Assembly: GCA_023253495.1 (NCBI GenBank)
Contig: JALRGF010000681.1
Location: 1-7,036, forward strand
Direction of reading: 5' to 3'
Source: Verrucomicrobiales bacterium
GTDB lineage: Bacteria > Verrucomicrobiota > Verrucomicrobiia > Verrucomicrobiales > V1-33
Length of the DNA stretch: 7,036 nt
A model generated the notes under the pieces. It was not told where the DNA came from, did not search any database, and saw only the letters and a list, made by a program, of their open reading frames with translations. A program made the position numbers and the translations under genes. Shown in pieces: positions 5,453 through 7,036 of this stretch; within the stretch, counting starts at the first letter, position 1, and each line of letters opens with the position of its first letter.

Positions 5453-5985
5453 CAGCGGATCTTATCGCGTCCCAGTTTGACGATCTGGGAGCTGAAGCTG
5501 CGGTAGGGGAGGGGGAATTTGTCGGCGTCGAAATCGACCTGTTTGTCTCCCGGGGCGAAGGCGACCTTGACCACGACGCGCCGGACGTAGCGGCCGCTGT
5601 CCGTCGGCATGCCGCGGAGGCGGACGCGTTCCTGGACCGGGATTTCGATCATCACTTTGTAGATGGTATCCGCCTTGTTGCTGTCCGCCTTGTCTTCGAG
5701 CAGGGTGCCTTCTGAATCGTACCGGCGGACCACTCCGTCGTAATCGGCGATTTTTTTGTAGGCTGGTTCGCTGCCCCAGTCGGCGACCTGCAGTTCGCTC
5801 ATGATTTCGTTGGCGATGCGGGCCTGGACCTGGGTGGATTTGGCTTCGCGGATACTGTCCATGCCGTACGGCAGGAGGGCGAGGAGGGCGACGAGCACGG
5901 TGGCGACGATGCCCATGGCGACGGTGACCTCCACCAGGCTGAAGCCGTGAGAGCGGGGGCGTGGGGTGGGAATCAGGGGCTTCAT
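5452..5985 (-). CDS. Verru_Chthon cassette protein B, type IV pilin-like
   Basis: A pilin-like protein of 177 residues from the ATG at 5985. In-frame ATGs at 6006 and 6000 would add up to seven residues; 5985 is preferred because it gives a compact 14-residue basic leader and lies downstream of the promoter candidate. The leader ends PRSHG, with cleavage before FSLVEVTVAMGIVATVLVALL: a canonical Gly at -1 and Glu at mature position 5. The helix is followed by LLPYGMDSIREAKSTQVQAR and a small globular domain. This fits the B family (TIGR02598) of the Verru_Chthon cassette, and it has the type II secretion pseudopilin look. The shared FxLxE leaders imply processing of B, C and D by the same prepilin peptidase, which must lie elsewhere. 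It is the first of the three cassette genes on the minus strand. Confidence 0.87.
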   Translation of the reverse strand: MKPLIPTPRPRSHGFSLVEVTVAMGIVATVLVALLALLPYGMDSIREAKSTQVQARIANEIMSELQVADWGSEPAYKKIADYDGVVRRYDSEGTLLEDKADSNKADTIYKVMIEIPVQERVRLRGMPTDSGRYVRRVVVKVAFAPGDKQVDFDADKFPLPYRSFSSQIVKLGRDKIR

Positions 5986-5997
5986 GAGGTTACAATG

Positions 5998-6025
5998 CAT
6001 ATACATCGTCCATCGCGCCAGTCAA
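5998..6025 (-). promoter_or_regulatory. Candidate sigma-70-type promoter for the B-C-D genes
   Basis: On the minus strand, TTGACT (6025-6020; five of six to TTGACA) is followed after 16 bp by TATATG (6003-5998; four of six to TATAAT). Transcription would start near 5991, only a few bases before the ATG at 5985, which would give an almost leaderless message. It is the best AT-rich promoter match near any gene here, but one hit by eye in a short gap is weak evidence. Confidence 0.35.
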
Positions 6026-6050
6026 TTTCTCAGGGAAATTTCCGCGACTG
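6019..6050 (-). promoter_or_regulatory. Bulged stem-loop between the surface-protein gene and cassette gene B
   Basis: CAGTC (6019-6023) pairs with GACTG (6046-6050), and AATTTC (6024-6029) with GAAATT (6035-6040), around the loop TCAGG. The two stem parts are separated on one side by the 5-base bulge TCCGC: 11 perfect pairs in all. A 10-bp palindrome, GGAAATTTCC (6034-6043), overlaps it. It begins 3 bp after the upstream stop codon on the minus strand. There is no T-run, so it may be a processing site, an attenuator, an operator or a poor terminator. Its 3' arm on the transcribed strand includes the TTGACT of the promoter candidate. Confidence 0.5.
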
Positions 6051-6053
6051 ACT

Positions 6054-7020
6054 TTACGGTTTGTAGCAAGGGGTGTCGACCCCGCTGAGGTAAGACGGGT
6101 AGCGCACGCCGACGCGGAGGCGCAGGTAGAGCGTTTTGTTGGTGCGGGCCTCGCGTTCGAGGGTACGGCAGGTGATGGTGACGGTGCCGTCGTTGTTTTC
6201 GACGAAGGGACCTTCCTGGCGGAAGTAGGCGATGGAGTTGACCTCGTCCTTCCAGCCGTTGTCGCCGAAGTCCCCGAAGGAGATCTGCGGGCGGACGTTG
6301 AGGTCGAGGATCTGGTAGCCGGTGCCCGGGTTGCCGGTGACGTTGCCGCCGGCGAGGCGGAAGCGGATGTACGCGTAGCCGCTGGTGTCGGTGAAGACCT
6401 CGGGATCGATGGGTTTGAGTTCGCCGTTGACGTCGGTGAGCAGGCTGGGGACGGTCGGGTCGGTACCGAAGGCGTACTCGTGGATATTGGCGATGGAATC
6501 GCCGTCGACGTCGCCCGCGCCGGAGCGGTCTTCCGGTGTGGCGGTGGGGGCTTTGATGCCCATGAAGTTGTCGAAGGAGTCGGGGATGGCGGGAGTGCCG
6601 TGGACCATGACGTCGTCGAGGTAGAACGCCTTGTCGACGAGCGGGGCGGTCAGGGTGCCGGTGATGCGGATGCGGATCGACTGGGTGCCTTCGGGGATGA
6701 GGTTGGTGCCATTGGGGCCGGAGAGCCGGCTGTCGACGGTGGTGTAGCTTTCGGTGGTGAAGTCGGCGGGCGGGTCTTCGATGGCCGGGGTGATGGTATT
6801 GAGCGAGACCGGGGGCGGGCCGCCGGGTTTGCCGATCTGGAGGACCGGCCAGATGAGCATGTCGGAGCTGTCCACCTTGTCATTGAGGGCGTAGACGGCG
6901 AGCACGTTGGGTTCGGTGGTGCTGATCTTTGAGAGGTGGCTGTCGAGGTTGATTTCCTCGGCGATGACGGCGTTGGTATCGGCGTTGCCCTGGGTGGCGA
7001 GGCCGGTGGGGGTGGGCAGG
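6054..7020 (-). CDS. Secreted or surface protein, C-terminal part, with calcium-loop motif (cut by right edge)
   Basis: The frame is open from the right edge to TAA at 6054-6056, giving about 322 residues without a start; the GTG at 6905 is only an internal codon. The first part looks like beta-sandwich sequence, ending in SIRIRITGTLTAPLVDKAF and then YLDDVMVHG, a pattern common in carbohydrate-binding-like domains. Next comes DVDGDSIANIHEYAFGTDP (start near 6512), a 12-residue acidic loop of the thrombospondin type 3/EF-hand kind followed by EYAFGTDP, as is frequent in Verrucomicrobial exported proteins. The final 150 residues are beta-rich and end in LYLRLRVGVRYP, typical of the terminal module of such proteins. 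It occupies the place of protein A upstream of cassette genes B-C-D, but I see no feature that identifies it as protein A, and its N-terminus is missing. Bases 7021-7036 are adapter and are excluded. Confidence 0.75.
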
Positions 7021-7036
7021 AGATCGGAAGAGCACA
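7021..7036 (+). other. Illumina TruSeq adapter sequence at the contig end (artefact)
   Basis: The last 16 bases, AGATCGGAAGAGCACA, are identical to the first 16 bases of the standard TruSeq read 1 adapter. An exact 16-base match placed precisely at the sequence end is best explained by untrimmed adapter in the assembly. These bases are not genomic and should not be translated into the flanking gene. Confidence 0.95.

Noticed and set aside
4346..5506. Plus-strand ORF of 386 codons opposite protein C.
   Set aside because: It is the shadow of the minus-strand pilin-like gene: Gly/Val/Glu/Asp-rich with no domain.

Overview
The window is GC-rich DNA from the Verrucomicrobiota, most likely from a draft or metagenome contig. 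The strongest lineage marker is a run of three minus-strand genes for type IV pilin-like proteins that match the Verru_Chthon cassette proteins B, C and D. The phylum is also suggested by a secreted protein with an acidic calcium-loop motif followed by EYAFGTDP, and by several families of short intergenic repeats. No 16S rRNA or other decisive marker is present. The last 16 bases are exactly the start of the Illumina TruSeq adapter, so the right edge is an untrimmed contig end and not genome.

Layout. 1-203 (minus): N-terminal half of an IscU/NifU-type Fe-S scaffold protein, cut by the left edge. 204-788: a long non-coding stretch with two dyads in front of the scaffold gene, a 7-bp minisatellite (350-398), a doubtful 33-codon ORF (504-605) and a 23-bp tandem repeat (619-664). 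789-2222 (plus): a complete NtrC-type sigma-54-dependent response regulator. 2279-2980 (plus): a TVP38/TMEM64 (VTT-domain) membrane protein. 2981-3470: a convergent intergenic region filled with about eight diverged copies of a GTACCTGTCCGAGAGGG element. 3471-4172, 4169-5344 and 5452-5985 (all minus): cassette proteins D, C and B, transcribed in the order B, C, D. 6054-7020 (minus): the C-terminal part of a large secreted or surface protein, cut by the right edge.

How the genes may work together. B, C and D each carry a prepilin leader and the hydrophobic helix of a type IV pilin/pseudopilin. They are probably made together: C and D overlap by 4 bp. They are likely processed by a prepilin peptidase encoded elsewhere. 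The gap between the upstream surface protein and B holds a stem-loop and a sigma-70-like promoter candidate, so BCD may be its own transcription unit. The response regulator is of the type that includes PilR, but nothing in the window shows that it controls the pilin genes. It has no partner kinase here, and I see no convincing sigma-54 promoter. The most interesting unexplained material is the set of repeat families, especially the array between the two converging operons, and the unassigned role of the pilin-like cassette itself.
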